From NCBI GenBank assembly GCA_035458585.1, contig DATHZN010000037.1, positions 1 through 28,059 on the forward strand: 28,059 nt of DNA. The letters are read 5' to 3'. The notes below the pieces were generated by a model. It saw only the letters and a program-made list of their open reading frames with translations. It did no database searches and was not told the DNA's origin. A program made the translations under genes and the position numbers. Positions 15,745 through 23,724 of this stretch are shown here, piece after piece. This stretch comes from Marinobacterium_E sp035458585. GTDB lineage: Bacteria; Pseudomonadota; Gammaproteobacteria; Pseudomonadales; Balneatricaceae. Each line of letters begins with the position of its first letter. Position 1 is the first letter of the stretch.

Positions 15745-16257
15745 CTATTGTTCACGGTGACTCAGGGTCAGACTAAGGGGTTCAGGCCCATCTAGTTTCA
15801 CCTGCTCGCCAGGTGCAAGCGTGAGCCTGCCCCCTGTCACATCAGCGTGTATCGGCAATTCTCGGCCATGTACATCCAGCAGTGTCAGTAAGCTGACCGA
15901 TTTAGGGCGGCCAAAATCGAATAGTTCGTTCATTGCCGCCCTAATGGTGCGCCCGGTCATCAGCACATCATCGACTAGCAGAATGTCACGACCTTCAGTT
16001 GGCGCGGGTAGCATCGACGCACCCACCTTAGGGTTAAGGCCAAGCTGGGTGAAGTCATCTCGATAGAAAGAGATATCCAGTACCCCAACGGGATCCCCGA
16101 GGCCCAGGTGTTTGGCGAGGCGCTCTGCCAGCCATACGCCACCCGTGCGTATACCAATTAGATAAGGCTGTTCGATAGCGCGCTCTTGCAAATGCGCTTG
16201 AGTATCGCGGCAAAGATTCTCTAGCAGAATTTCCGCATCGAGCGTTGCGTTAGTCAT
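15745..16257 (-). CDS. pyrR: PyrR: pyrimidine operon regulator / uracil phosphoribosyltransferase
   Basis: This 170-residue type I phosphoribosyltransferase carries the PRPP loop DILLVDDVLMTGRT preceded by paired hydrophobic strands. The N-terminal YLIGIRTGGVWLAERLA and the central DISFYRDDF are typical of PyrR. In Bacillus it binds pyr mRNA attenuators; in Pseudomonas it is reported to act on pyrimidine gene expression at a different level. I see no PyrR-type attenuator here, because pyrR overlaps ruvX by eight bases and the pyrR-pyrB gap is 13 bases. Any regulation must act elsewhere or on the upstream promoter. Confidence 0.93.
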   Translation of the reverse strand: MTNATLDAEILLENLCRDTQAHLQERAIEQPYLIGIRTGGVWLAERLAKHLGLGDPVGVLDISFYRDDFTQLGLNPKVGASMLPAPTEGRDILLVDDVLMTGRTIRAAMNELFDFGRPKSVSLLTLLDVHGRELPIHADVTGGRLTLAPGEQVKLDGPEPLSLTLSHREQ

Positions 16258-16714
16258 AAAGTTCCTCGAGTCGAGTGTGACTGGGGATAAGTCGATCCTG
16301 TTGAAACCAGGCTTCGAGCATCAACTGTGCTGCCAGACCGTCTACTGATTCTGTTCCAAAATTTCGGCCGCCACCCCGAGCGATATGCATCTCTTTTGCT
16401 TCGAACGAGGTGAGGCGTTCGTCATAGAGGTAGCAGGGAATCTTAGTTCGTTCGTGCAGGCGGTTAGCGAATTTGCGCGCGCGCCTGGCCATATCGCTGA
16501 TACTGCCATCCATATTTAAGGGTAAACCAACAACGATCACTTCAGGCTGCCATTGAGCAACCACTCGGTCGACTAGAGCCCAGTCGGGAATTCCGTCGCG
16601 GGCACTGATAGGGTCCAGCGGTCGGGCAGTGGAGGTGATCGTCTGGCCGTAAGCCAGGCCTATACGGCGCAGACCAAAATCGAATCCCAGTGCGCTGGCA
16701 ATTTGCTCTGACAT
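16250..16714 (-). CDS. ruvX: Holliday junction resolvase-like RuvX (YqgF)
   Basis: YqgF/RuvX is an RNase H-fold nuclease linked to 16S rRNA 5' processing and reported to resolve Holliday junctions. The 154-residue product has the first metal aspartate in ALGFDFGLRRIGLAYG, the second acidic residue in VVGLPLNMDGS, and YDERLTSFEA with the terminal ESVDGLAAQLML aspartate. ATG 16714 is preferred over the adjacent TTG because an AAGG lies six bases upstream. It follows yqgE by 12 bases, the conserved yqgE-yqgF order. Confidence 0.95.
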   Translation of the reverse strand: MSEQIASALGFDFGLRRIGLAYGQTITSTARPLDPISARDGIPDWALVDRVVAQWQPEVIVVGLPLNMDGSISDMARRARKFANRLHERTKIPCYLYDERLTSFEAKEMHIARGGGRNFGTESVDGLAAQLMLEAWFQQDRLIPSHTRLEELYD

Positions 16715-16726
16715 CAATCGCCTTGT

Positions 16727-17293
16727 CTATGCGTGTCCGGCTTGGTCGGACAGAAGGTTAATGTCTATGCCCAGTTGTTTTGCAGCGGCTGTGAGTCGCT
16801 GTTCTGGGTCGGTCGCAAATAGTATATCTAAATTCGCCGGGCAGCTTAACCACAGGTTGCGTCCTAGTTCATCCTCTAGTTGTCCGGGTCCCCAACCTGA
16901 GTAGCCCAAAGCGATCAGATAATCCTTCGGCCCCTCACCTCTCGCCAGGGCTTCAAGAATATCGATAGAGGTTGACAGGTAGAGGTTGTCACGCAGCTTC
17001 AGAGTGGATTTCCACTCCCCGGCCGCAGGTCCGTGGAGGAGAAAACCGCGATCTGTGTTAACGGGCCCTCCCGCGAAGACGGGTACCCCATCCAGTGATG
17101 GGATTCTTGGCTCAATCTCAAGCTGCTCCAGAATCTCTGTGAAATTGAGGTCGGAACCCTTATTGACCACAAGCCCCATCGCCCCCTCATCGGAGTGCTC
17201 GCAAAGATAGATCAGGCTGCCACCGAAATAGTCGCTTTGCAGGTGCGGCATCGACAGTAGAAACTGATCTTTGAGCTGGTTATTCAGACTCAT
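16727..17293 (-). CDS. yqgE: YqgE/AlgH family protein (UPF0301)
   Basis: This 188-residue protein has the DUF179/UPF0301 pattern: LKDQFLLSMPHLQSDYFGGS at the N-terminus, SDEGAMGLVVNK, VFAGGPVNTDRGFLLH and ALGYSGWGPGQLEDEL. No catalytic function is known; a Pseudomonas homologue, AlgH, has been linked to alginate control. A GGGAG Shine-Dalgarno precedes the ATG by six bases. It lies upstream of ruvX and downstream of the TonB-like gene. Confidence 0.94.
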   Translation of the reverse strand: MSLNNQLKDQFLLSMPHLQSDYFGGSLIYLCEHSDEGAMGLVVNKGSDLNFTEILEQLEIEPRIPSLDGVPVFAGGPVNTDRGFLLHGPAAGEWKSTLKLRDNLYLSTSIDILEALARGEGPKDYLIALGYSGWGPGQLEDELGRNLWLSCPANLDILFATDPEQRLTAAAKQLGIDINLLSDQAGHA

Positions 17294-17320
17294 GCATAAC
17301 TCCCGACTGGGTAAGCCCAG

Positions 17321-18280
17321 TTAGTAAACTTGTGTCTCTTTCTCAAATTTCCAGGTTCGGATAATTTCGAGTAGATCTGTACGTTCACGCATCTCCAGTG
17401 GAAAGGGCTGGAAGGGTGCTGCTAGTTGCACAATACGAATGGCAGCGTCATCCAGCATGGCGTGACCCGAACTCTTCAGAATATCTACCTCCTGCACGCT
17501 ACCATCGGGACGAAGCGTGACCAGCATTCTCAAACTACCATGAATTGCTTTGCGTCGTGCCTCTTCAGGGTAGTTGAGATTACCCAATGTCTCGATACGC
17601 TGCCGCCAGGTCTCTAAGTAGTCGGCGTCTTCATGTGCAAGGGTAGAGGCTGAAGTCACGCGGGTCACTTTTGGACGGCGCGCCATCTTCTCCTGCTCCT
17701 GCATTAGCTTCGCCTGCAGATTAGCGATCTCCATACTCCGTGCAAATACTGAGGTAGAGGTACCCGCGAGAGGTGGCGGAGCGCTTTTCGCCTCAAGTAA
17801 CTCTTGCATACTGGCCTTAAAATCAGAGTCAGTCTCAGTCGTCACCAACTCCTGGAAGCCATTTGGCTGATTCGCCTCATTGAGAACATCTTCAGCCTGC
17901 TGTTGAGTCATGCTCTCCAGTGGCTGTAATTTTGCGGGTTGGCTGATCACCTGGGCCGCCATAGCGGACTGCAATTGCGTCTGTTCGCTGGCAAAAATCG
18001 CTCGTTCGCGGGTGGATGGCTGATGTTTGTCGAGTGCTTCCCCAGATCCTTGTTGGTTTGTCTGGGCTAAAAAATCTGCCTCTTCGGGTGCTTTTTGATC
18101 ATCGAAGCGCGCCAGCGTCACCTCCAGGGTCTGCGCCGGCTCTTGTGGTTCAGGTAATTTGAAGTTGAGGGCTAATATCAGCAGGGCGTGCAGTACAAGA
18201 GCGAGGATCAGCATAAATCTGAACCGCTCACTGCTCTCAATGAACCATAACTGATTCAGCTCTGCTTCTCCCTGAGCCAT
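17321..18280 (-). CDS. tonB3: TonB-like energy transducer (TonB3 type)
   Basis: The 319-residue protein has one N-terminal membrane anchor (about 21-42, FMLILALVLHALLILALNF), a long periplasmic linker rich in Gln, Glu and Ala with a coiled segment (MEIANLQAKLMQEQEKMARR), and a C-terminal TonB fold (about 225-319: NYPEEARRKAIHGSLRMLVT ... DGSVQEVDILKSSGH). The usual Pro-Glu/Pro-Lys-rich linker of TonB is missing. In P. aeruginosa the gene between gshB and yqgE is tonB3, reported to be needed for twitching motility and pilus assembly. No exbB/exbD are nearby. ATG 18280 shares one base with the gshB stop (TGATG); a GTG at 18283 is the alternative start. Confidence 0.85.
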   Translation of the reverse strand: MAQGEAELNQLWFIESSERFRFMLILALVLHALLILALNFKLPEPQEPAQTLEVTLARFDDQKAPEEADFLAQTNQQGSGEALDKHQPSTRERAIFASEQTQLQSAMAAQVISQPAKLQPLESMTQQQAEDVLNEANQPNGFQELVTTETDSDFKASMQELLEAKSAPPPLAGTSTSVFARSMEIANLQAKLMQEQEKMARRPKVTRVTSASTLAHEDADYLETWRQRIETLGNLNYPEEARRKAIHGSLRMLVTLRPDGSVQEVDILKSSGHAMLDDAAIRIVQLAAPFQPFPLEMRERTDLLEIIRTWKFEKETQVY

Positions 18281-19230
18281 CACGCCTGCAGTTTCGCCTC
18301 AATCACATCCATCAATTGCATACTGATATCCAGACCGAACTGGCTATCGAGCTCACGAATACACGTCGGGCTGGTGACATTGATCTCGGTGAGATAGTCC
18401 CCTATGACGTCCAGTCCCACAAAGAGTAATCCTTGCTCTACCAGTTTAGGCCCCACCTGCGCGGCTATCCACCGATCACGCTCTGTCAAAGGACGGCCCT
18501 CACCTCGGCCACCTGCCGCCAAGTTACCTCGTGTCTCCCCCTGACTCGGAATACGTGCAAGAGCATAGGGAACCGGTTCTCCGTTGATCATCAGGATACG
18601 CTTATCGCCATCCACTATTTCCGGAATATAACGCTGTGCCATTATGGTCTGCTGGCCGAAACGTGTCAGAGTTTCGAGAATAACACCCAGATTGAGGCCA
18701 GACTGATCCACACGGTATATAGAGCTTCCGCCCATGCCATCAAGGGGCTTGAAAATGACATCTTTATGTTCAGCATGAAAAGCCCGCAAGCGCTCTATTG
18801 AACGACTAACCAGTACAGGTGGGCAGCACTCTGGGTAGTGAGTAGCAAACAACTTCTCGTTGTAGTCTCGCAGCCCCTGAGTGCGATTCACAATCAGCGT
18901 TCCGGCAGCCTCGGCAACGGCGAGTAGCTGAGTGGTGTAGAGAAACTCATTGTCGAACGGTGGATCTTTGCGCATGAGCACTACATCGAGCTCTGTCAGT
19001 GGGCGATCTTTATACTCGCCGCGCTCGAACCAGTTCTCTGGATTCATAGCGACACTTATCGGGGCCATACGAGCGCTAACAACACCATCTCGACTGTAGA
19101 GATCAGACTGCTCAAAGTAAAAGAGCTCCCAGCCTTTGCGCTGGGCTGCCCAGAGCATTGCCAGGGAGCTATCTTTTTTGAAGTTGATGGTATCTATAGG
19201 GTCCATCAAGATGCCGAGTTTGATGCTCAT
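18280..19230 (-). CDS. gshB: Glutathione synthetase
   Basis: GshB joins gamma-glutamylcysteine and glycine using ATP. The 316-residue length is usual. The N-terminus LGILMDPIDTINFKKDSSLA is characteristic, followed by an ATP-grasp core with DVIFKPLDGMGGSSIYR (the glycine-rich loop), QRYIPEIVDGDKRILMINGE, RGNLAAGGRGEGRPLTERD and the metal-binding end GLDVIGDYLTEINVTSPTC. An AAGGAA lies five bases upstream of the ATG. It is flanked by rsmE and the TonB-like gene; the rsmE-gshB-yqgE-ruvX order is shared with E. coli. Confidence 0.97.
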   Translation of the reverse strand: MSIKLGILMDPIDTINFKKDSSLAMLWAAQRKGWELFYFEQSDLYSRDGVVSARMAPISVAMNPENWFERGEYKDRPLTELDVVLMRKDPPFDNEFLYTTQLLAVAEAAGTLIVNRTQGLRDYNEKLFATHYPECCPPVLVSRSIERLRAFHAEHKDVIFKPLDGMGGSSIYRVDQSGLNLGVILETLTRFGQQTIMAQRYIPEIVDGDKRILMINGEPVPYALARIPSQGETRGNLAAGGRGEGRPLTERDRWIAAQVGPKLVEQGLLFVGLDVIGDYLTEINVTSPTCIRELDSQFGLDISMQLMDVIEAKLQA

Positions 19231-19254
19231 TCGAGTTCCTTGTTCAGGGGGCTA

Positions 19255-19986
19255 CTAGCTGAAATCACCCCAAAGATAATGTAATACCGCGGCCGCGGCT
19301 ACCGGCGCCGTCTCGGTGCGTAACACTCGAGGCCCAAGCAGCCAGGGATGAAATCCGTGCTCAATAGCAAGTGTGACTTCCGCCTCTTCCAGACCACCCT
19401 CAGGGCCGATCAGCAGCGCCACAGAATTTGGGCGCGATAGTTCACCTAATACGAGTGGTTCTGTGTGCGGGCTAAGCACCAGTTTGAGCTCGGCGTGACA
19501 ACTTCTAAGCCAATCGCTCAGGAGGATAGGTTCAGCAATGGAGGGAAGCGTCGCGCGGTAACTCTGTTCGCATGCGCTGATAGAGACCTGCTGCCAGTGC
19601 TTAGTCCGCTTTGCCTGACGCTCAGCGTTGAGTCGCACCTCTGATCGCTCGGTAAATAAGGGTGTAATCTGGCTCACCCCCAGTTCTGTCGCCTTCTGTA
19701 TGGCGAAGTCCATTCGCTCACCTCTGGAGAGCCCCTGACCGATCTCGATTCGCAGGGGCGACTCGTTGGTTCGCTCCTGTGCAGATTCGATCATTGCCGC
19801 TGAATGCCGCTTCTCTACTTCAGTCAGGCGCGCCATGTAGTCATTGCCATCACCGTTGAACAGTACCAACGGCTGGTCCGTTTTCATGCGCAGTACTTTG
19901 ATCAGGTGATTATGCACCTCATCTGGAAGCGCAAACTGGGCGCCAACATTCAGCTTCGCCTCAACATAGGCGCGAGGTATACGCAT
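19255..19986 (-). CDS. rsmE: 16S rRNA m3U1498 methyltransferase RsmE
   Basis: RsmE is a SPOUT-class enzyme that N3-methylates U1498 of 16S rRNA using SAM. The 243-residue product has an N-terminal PUA-like domain (MRIPRAYVEAKL through LFNGDGNDYMARL) and the trefoil-knot SAM site with LLIGPEGGLEEAEV and LGPRVLRTETAPVAA. The stop is 24 bases before gshB. Its upstream gap with metK is unusual and described separately. The Shine-Dalgarno is weak. Confidence 0.95.
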   Translation of the reverse strand: MRIPRAYVEAKLNVGAQFALPDEVHNHLIKVLRMKTDQPLVLFNGDGNDYMARLTEVEKRHSAAMIESAQERTNESPLRIEIGQGLSRGERMDFAIQKATELGVSQITPLFTERSEVRLNAERQAKRTKHWQQVSISACEQSYRATLPSIAEPILLSDWLRSCHAELKLVLSPHTEPLVLGELSRPNSVALLIGPEGGLEEAEVTLAIEHGFHPWLLGPRVLRTETAPVAAAAVLHYLWGDFS

Positions 19987-20097
19987 CGCTCTATCCGTAG
20001 TGGTTTAACGTTGCAAGTATGACATAGCTGTGGGCTCGAACGAATCTCTTTACTGTACTCAAGTTGTGAGTCAGTGAGCTGTTCTGTGTTGGATTTG

Positions 20098-20208
20098 GTG
20101 ACAGGTGGTTCCGTTGGTAACCTACCCGAGTTTTGCCAACGAGGGTGCTGGCACTGAACCGAGGGGGGTAAGGCACCACCGAATAGGTCACCAACGGTGA
20201 TGCTTACC
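20098..20208 (-). other. Structured intergenic segment downstream of metK
   Basis: The 233-base gap between metK and rsmE (19987-20219) has a core of interlocking inverted repeats. One stem pairs 20111-20124 with 20184-20197 (13 of 14 matches; the odd pair becomes a G-U wobble in the - strand RNA). A second pairs 20167-20181 with 20195-20208 with one bulge and one mismatch. A third, TCACC-AAC-GGTGA at 20188-20200, sits inside. They share bases 20188-20197 and so exclude each other. No U-run follows on the - strand, so it is not a simple terminator. It may be an RNA element in the metK 3' region or rsmE leader, or a mobile palindromic repeat. Confidence 0.5.
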
Positions 20209-20219
20209 TTTGAGGATCT

Positions 20220-21410
20220 TTACAGACCTGCAGCCGCTCTTAACGCCTCCGCTTTATCGGTCTTCTCCCACGGAAACGCTGTGAAGGTGTCATTACCCAC
20301 AGTCATCTCAAACGGGTTACGCCCAAAGTGTCCGTAGGCTGCTGTCTGACGGTACATAGGGTGCAATAGATCAAGCATATTCGTGATTGCGTATGGGCGC
20401 AGGTCAAAGTGCTCGCGAACCAGTTCAATGATTTTATCGTCTGATACCTTGCCGGTACCGAAGGTGTTGAGCGAAACAGAGGTCGGCTCTGCTACGCCAA
20501 TGGCGTAAGAGACCTGAATCTCAATTCGATCAGCGAGACCTGCAGCGACGATGTTTTTCGCCACATAGCGACCAGCGTACGCGGCCGAGCGGTCTACCTT
20601 GGAAGGATCTTTGCCGGAGAATGCGCCGCCGCCGTGACGCGCCATGCCGCCGTAGGTGTCTACAATAATTTTGCGGCCCGTCAAACCGCAGTCGCCAACA
20701 GGCCCACCGATGACGAATTTACCGGTCGGGTTGATGTGGTACTGAGTGTCTTTGTGAAGCAACTCTTCTGGTAGCACGTTCTTGATGATCAGATCCTGCA
20801 CTGCGTGACGCAGATCAGACTGAGAGACATCAGGGTTGTGCTGTGTTGAGAGTACGACGGCGTCAATCGCTACGGGTCTACCGTTTTCGTACCTACAGGT
20901 CACCTGGGATTTCGCATCAGGACGCAACCAGGGGAGTAGGCCTGACTTGCGCGCTTCTGCCTGACGTTCAACCAGACGGTGAGCAAAGGTAATCGGAGCG
21001 GGCATAAGCACTTCCGTCTCATTGGAGGCGTAACCGAACATCAGCCCTTGGTCGCCAGCGCCCTGATCCTCTGGTTTGGAGCGGTCCACGCCTTGTGCGA
21101 TATCAACGGACTGCTTGCCGATGATGTTGATCACGCCGCAGGTGCTACCGTCGTAACCTACTTCAGATGAGGTGTAGCCAATGTCATTGATAACGCCACG
21201 CACGAGATCTTCGAGGTCGATCCAGGAGCTGGTTGAGATCTCTCCCGAAACAATAGCGACACCGGTCTTCACCATCGTCTCACAAGCGACTCGTGCATAT
21301 TTATCTTCCGCGATGATTGCGTCGAGTACGGCATCGGAGATTTGATCAGCTATTTTATCCGGGTGACCTTCCGATACAGATTCGGAGGTAAAAAGGCTGT
21401 ATTCGCTCAT
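20220..21410 (-). CDS. metK: S-adenosylmethionine synthetase
   Basis: MetK makes SAM from methionine and ATP. The 396-residue protein shows the ATP and metal motifs in order: FTSESVSEGHPDKIADQISD near the N-terminus, the GAGDQGLMFGYA hexapeptide region, and the P-loop-like GGGAFSGKDPSKVDRSAAY. DVSQSDLRHAVQDLIIKNVL is also typical. It is transcribed alone, divergent from tkt across a 239-base gap. The AAGGA Shine-Dalgarno is about ten bases from the ATG and lies next to a hairpin in the leader. Confidence 0.98.
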   Translation of the reverse strand: MSEYSLFTSESVSEGHPDKIADQISDAVLDAIIAEDKYARVACETMVKTGVAIVSGEISTSSWIDLEDLVRGVINDIGYTSSEVGYDGSTCGVINIIGKQSVDIAQGVDRSKPEDQGAGDQGLMFGYASNETEVLMPAPITFAHRLVERQAEARKSGLLPWLRPDAKSQVTCRYENGRPVAIDAVVLSTQHNPDVSQSDLRHAVQDLIIKNVLPEELLHKDTQYHINPTGKFVIGGPVGDCGLTGRKIIVDTYGGMARHGGGAFSGKDPSKVDRSAAYAGRYVAKNIVAAGLADRIEIQVSYAIGVAEPTSVSLNTFGTGKVSDDKIIELVREHFDLRPYAITNMLDLLHPMYRQTAAYGHFGRNPFEMTVGNDTFTAFPWEKTDKAEALRAAAGL

Positions 21411-21429
21411 TGTGTGAGGGTCCTTTTAC

Positions 21430-21452
21430 TCTGCCAGCTTCAGATAGGCAGA
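21430..21452 (-). promoter_or_regulatory. Leader hairpin just upstream of the metK ribosome site
   Basis: TCTGCC and GGCAGA (21430-21435 and 21447-21452) form a six-pair stem with an 11-base loop. It ends four bases before the AAGGA (21421-21425) of metK in the - strand RNA. I cannot match it to a known SAM riboswitch. It may affect translation start, but this is inference. Confidence 0.3.
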
Positions 21453-21649
21453 TTGATTGGATGAATTCTTAGCCCTGTATTTTAGCGGTCAGGGCAGTTG
21501 ATGCTAGGAATAAAGTGCGAAACCGGGTGAAAAGTATTAGACGTTCACATGAGAAGCACTAATTTTCATATAACTTTGTTTGAACCTAAATCTTATCTGG
21601 GCGAAAATTATGTCCCCAAAAAATTTGTACGTCGACAGGAGTAAGTCAG

Positions 21650-23644
21650 ATGTCCTCACGTCGTGAGCTCGCTAACGCTATTCGTGCATTGAGCATGGAT
21701 GCGGTTCAAAAGGCTAAATCAGGTCACCCGGGTGCGCCCATGGGTATGGCAGACATTGCCGAAGTACTGTGGAACGATTTCCTCAAGCACAATCCGAGCA
21801 ACCCGCACTGGTTCGACCGCGACCGTTTTGTTCTGTCAAATGGTCACGGCTCAATGCTGATCTACTCGCTCCTTCACCTTTCTGGCTACGACGTGAGTGC
21901 TGAAGACCTGGCAAGCTTCCGCCAGCTGCACTCGAAGACTGCGGGTCATCCTGAGTACGGATACTGCCCAGGTGTCGAAACGACTACAGGACCTCTGGGT
22001 CAGGGTATAACCAATGCAGTGGGCTTTGCGTTGGCAGAAAAGACCCTCGCGGGCCAATTCAACCGTGAGGGTCACGAGATTATCGATCACTACACCTACG
22101 CTTTTATGGGCGACGGCTGTTTGATGGAAGGTATCTCTCACGAAGCCTGTTCGCTGGCGGGTACGCTCGGTCTTGGCAAGCTGATCGCTTTCTGGGACGA
22201 CAACGGCATCTCAATTGACGGCGAAGTCGAGGGCTGGTTCAGTGACGACACACCGGCAAGGTTTGAAGCTTACGGCTGGCAAGTTATTCGCGGTGTCGAT
22301 GGTCACAACCCTGATCAGATTCGTGACGCGATTGAGGCGGCTCGGGCAAATGAAGATCAACCAACGCTGATTTGCTGCAAAACCATTATCGGTTTTGGCT
22401 CTCCGAATAAGCAGGGTAAAGAGGAGTGTCATGGTGCGCCTCTTGGTGATGACGAGATCGCCCTGGTACGTAAAGAGCTCAACTGGCCCCATGCGCCTTT
22501 TGAGATCCCTACTGATATCGCAGAGGGATGGGATGCTCGTGAAAAAGGCAGTCAGGCTGAGAACGACTGGAACGAAGCGCTTGCCGCTTACACTGAAGCC
22601 TATCCGGAGCTTGCAGCTGAACTGCTGCGCCGTTTAGCGGGCGATCTACCAGCCGATTTCGCTGAACAGGCCGACAAGTGGATTGCTGAGGTTAACGCAG
22701 CTGGCGATACCATCGCCTCTCGCAAAGCTTCACAGAATGCTATCAACTCTTTGGGTCCGATCCTACCTGAACTGCTCGGTGGCTCGGCTGACCTTGCAGG
22801 TTCAAACCTGACGATGTGGAAGGGTTCAGACCCGGTCCGTGCGAACAACCCGGCAGGTAACTACATCAACTATGGTGTGCGTGAGTTCGCTATGCACGCG
22901 ATTATGAACGGTATTGCACTGCACGGCGGTTTCATTCCATACGGTGGCACGTTCCTGATCTTTATGGAGTATGCTCGCAACGCGGTTCGCATGGCTGCGC
23001 TAATGAAGCAACGCGCGATCTACGTCTACACCCATGACTCAATCGGTCTGGGCGAGGATGGCCCAACTCACCAGCCGGTTGAACAGATGGCGAGCCTTCG
23101 TTACACCCCGAATATGGAAACCTGGCGCCCATGTGACGCGGTTGAGTCGGCGGTCTCCTGGCGTCAGGCAGTTGAGCGCACAGATGGCCCAACTGCGCTG
23201 ATATTCTCTCGTCAAAACCTGGCCCATCAGAGCCGCGATGATGCACAGATCGCGGCGATAGCAAAGGGTGGCTACGTATTGAAAGAGAGCGCTGGCACAC
23301 CGGATCTCATACTGATCGCAACAGGCTCCGAAGTGGAGTTGGCCATGCAGAGTGCTCTGGCACTTGAATCAGAGGGCAAGGCCGTGCGTGTTGTTTCGAT
23401 GCCGTCGACTGAGCGTTTTGATGCGCAGACTGCTGAGTATCGAGAGTCAGTGCTGCCCGCAGCGGTGACCGCACGTGTCGCTATTGAAGCGGGTCAGGCT
23501 GACTTCTGGTACAAGTACGTTGGCCTCAATGGTGCAATTGTTGGTATGAAGAGCTTCGGTGAATCTGCTCCTGCAGGTGAGTTGTTCGAGCACTTCGGCT
23601 TCACAGTAGACAACATCAAAGCGAAAGCGCTGGCACTGGTTTAA
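21650..23644 (+). CDS. tkt: Transketolase
   Basis: Transketolase moves two-carbon units between sugar phosphates in the non-oxidative pentose phosphate pathway, with thiamine diphosphate. The 664-residue length is typical. H26 (KSGHPGAPMG) and H66 (SNGHGSML) are active-site histidines. The ThDP motif runs from GDGCLMEG (154-161) to N185 (WDDNGISID). The pyrimidine domain has TFLIFMEYARNAVRMAALM and HDSIGLGEDGPTHQPVEQ. AGGAG lies eight bases upstream of the ATG. It is followed by a strong terminator, yet epd starts only 80 bases after the tkt stop. Confidence 0.98.
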   Translation: MSSRRELANAIRALSMDAVQKAKSGHPGAPMGMADIAEVLWNDFLKHNPSNPHWFDRDRFVLSNGHGSMLIYSLLHLSGYDVSAEDLASFRQLHSKTAGHPEYGYCPGVETTTGPLGQGITNAVGFALAEKTLAGQFNREGHEIIDHYTYAFMGDGCLMEGISHEACSLAGTLGLGKLIAFWDDNGISIDGEVEGWFSDDTPARFEAYGWQVIRGVDGHNPDQIRDAIEAARANEDQPTLICCKTIIGFGSPNKQGKEECHGAPLGDDEIALVRKELNWPHAPFEIPTDIAEGWDAREKGSQAENDWNEALAAYTEAYPELAAELLRRLAGDLPADFAEQADKWIAEVNAAGDTIASRKASQNAINSLGPILPELLGGSADLAGSNLTMWKGSDPVRANNPAGNYINYGVREFAMHAIMNGIALHGGFIPYGGTFLIFMEYARNAVRMAALMKQRAIYVYTHDSIGLGEDGPTHQPVEQMASLRYTPNMETWRPCDAVESAVSWRQAVERTDGPTALIFSRQNLAHQSRDDAQIAAIAKGGYVLKESAGTPDLILIATGSEVELAMQSALALESEGKAVRVVSMPSTERFDAQTAEYRESVLPAAVTARVAIEAGQADFWYKYVGLNGAIVGMKSFGESAPAGELFEHFGFTVDNIKAKALALV

Positions 23645-23668
23645 TCGCGCTGGTGCTGATATAACAAG

Positions 23669-23695
23669 TGCCCCGAATTTTATCGGGGCATTTTT
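23669..23695 (+). terminator. Intrinsic terminator after tkt
   Basis: TGCCCCGA (23669-23676) and TCGGGGCA (23683-23690) form a perfect eight-pair stem with loop ATTTTA, followed by TTTTTGTTT. It ends 30 bases before the epd ATG, so epd-pgk-fba either reads through it or has its own promoter in this very short space. Confidence 0.92.
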
Positions 23696-23724
23696 GTTTG
23701 TACTGGGCCGAATTAAGGTGGCGC

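Noticed and set aside
19991..20194. 67-codon - strand open frame between metK and rsmE
   Set aside because: It starts at a TTG inside a hairpin, has no ribosome site and no recognisable sequence; the region looks like structured non-coding DNA.
20101..20208. CRISPR-like repetition of ACCAACGG/CCGTTGGT
   Set aside because: There are only two copies, in inverted orientation, with no regular spacers; it is stem-forming, not an array.
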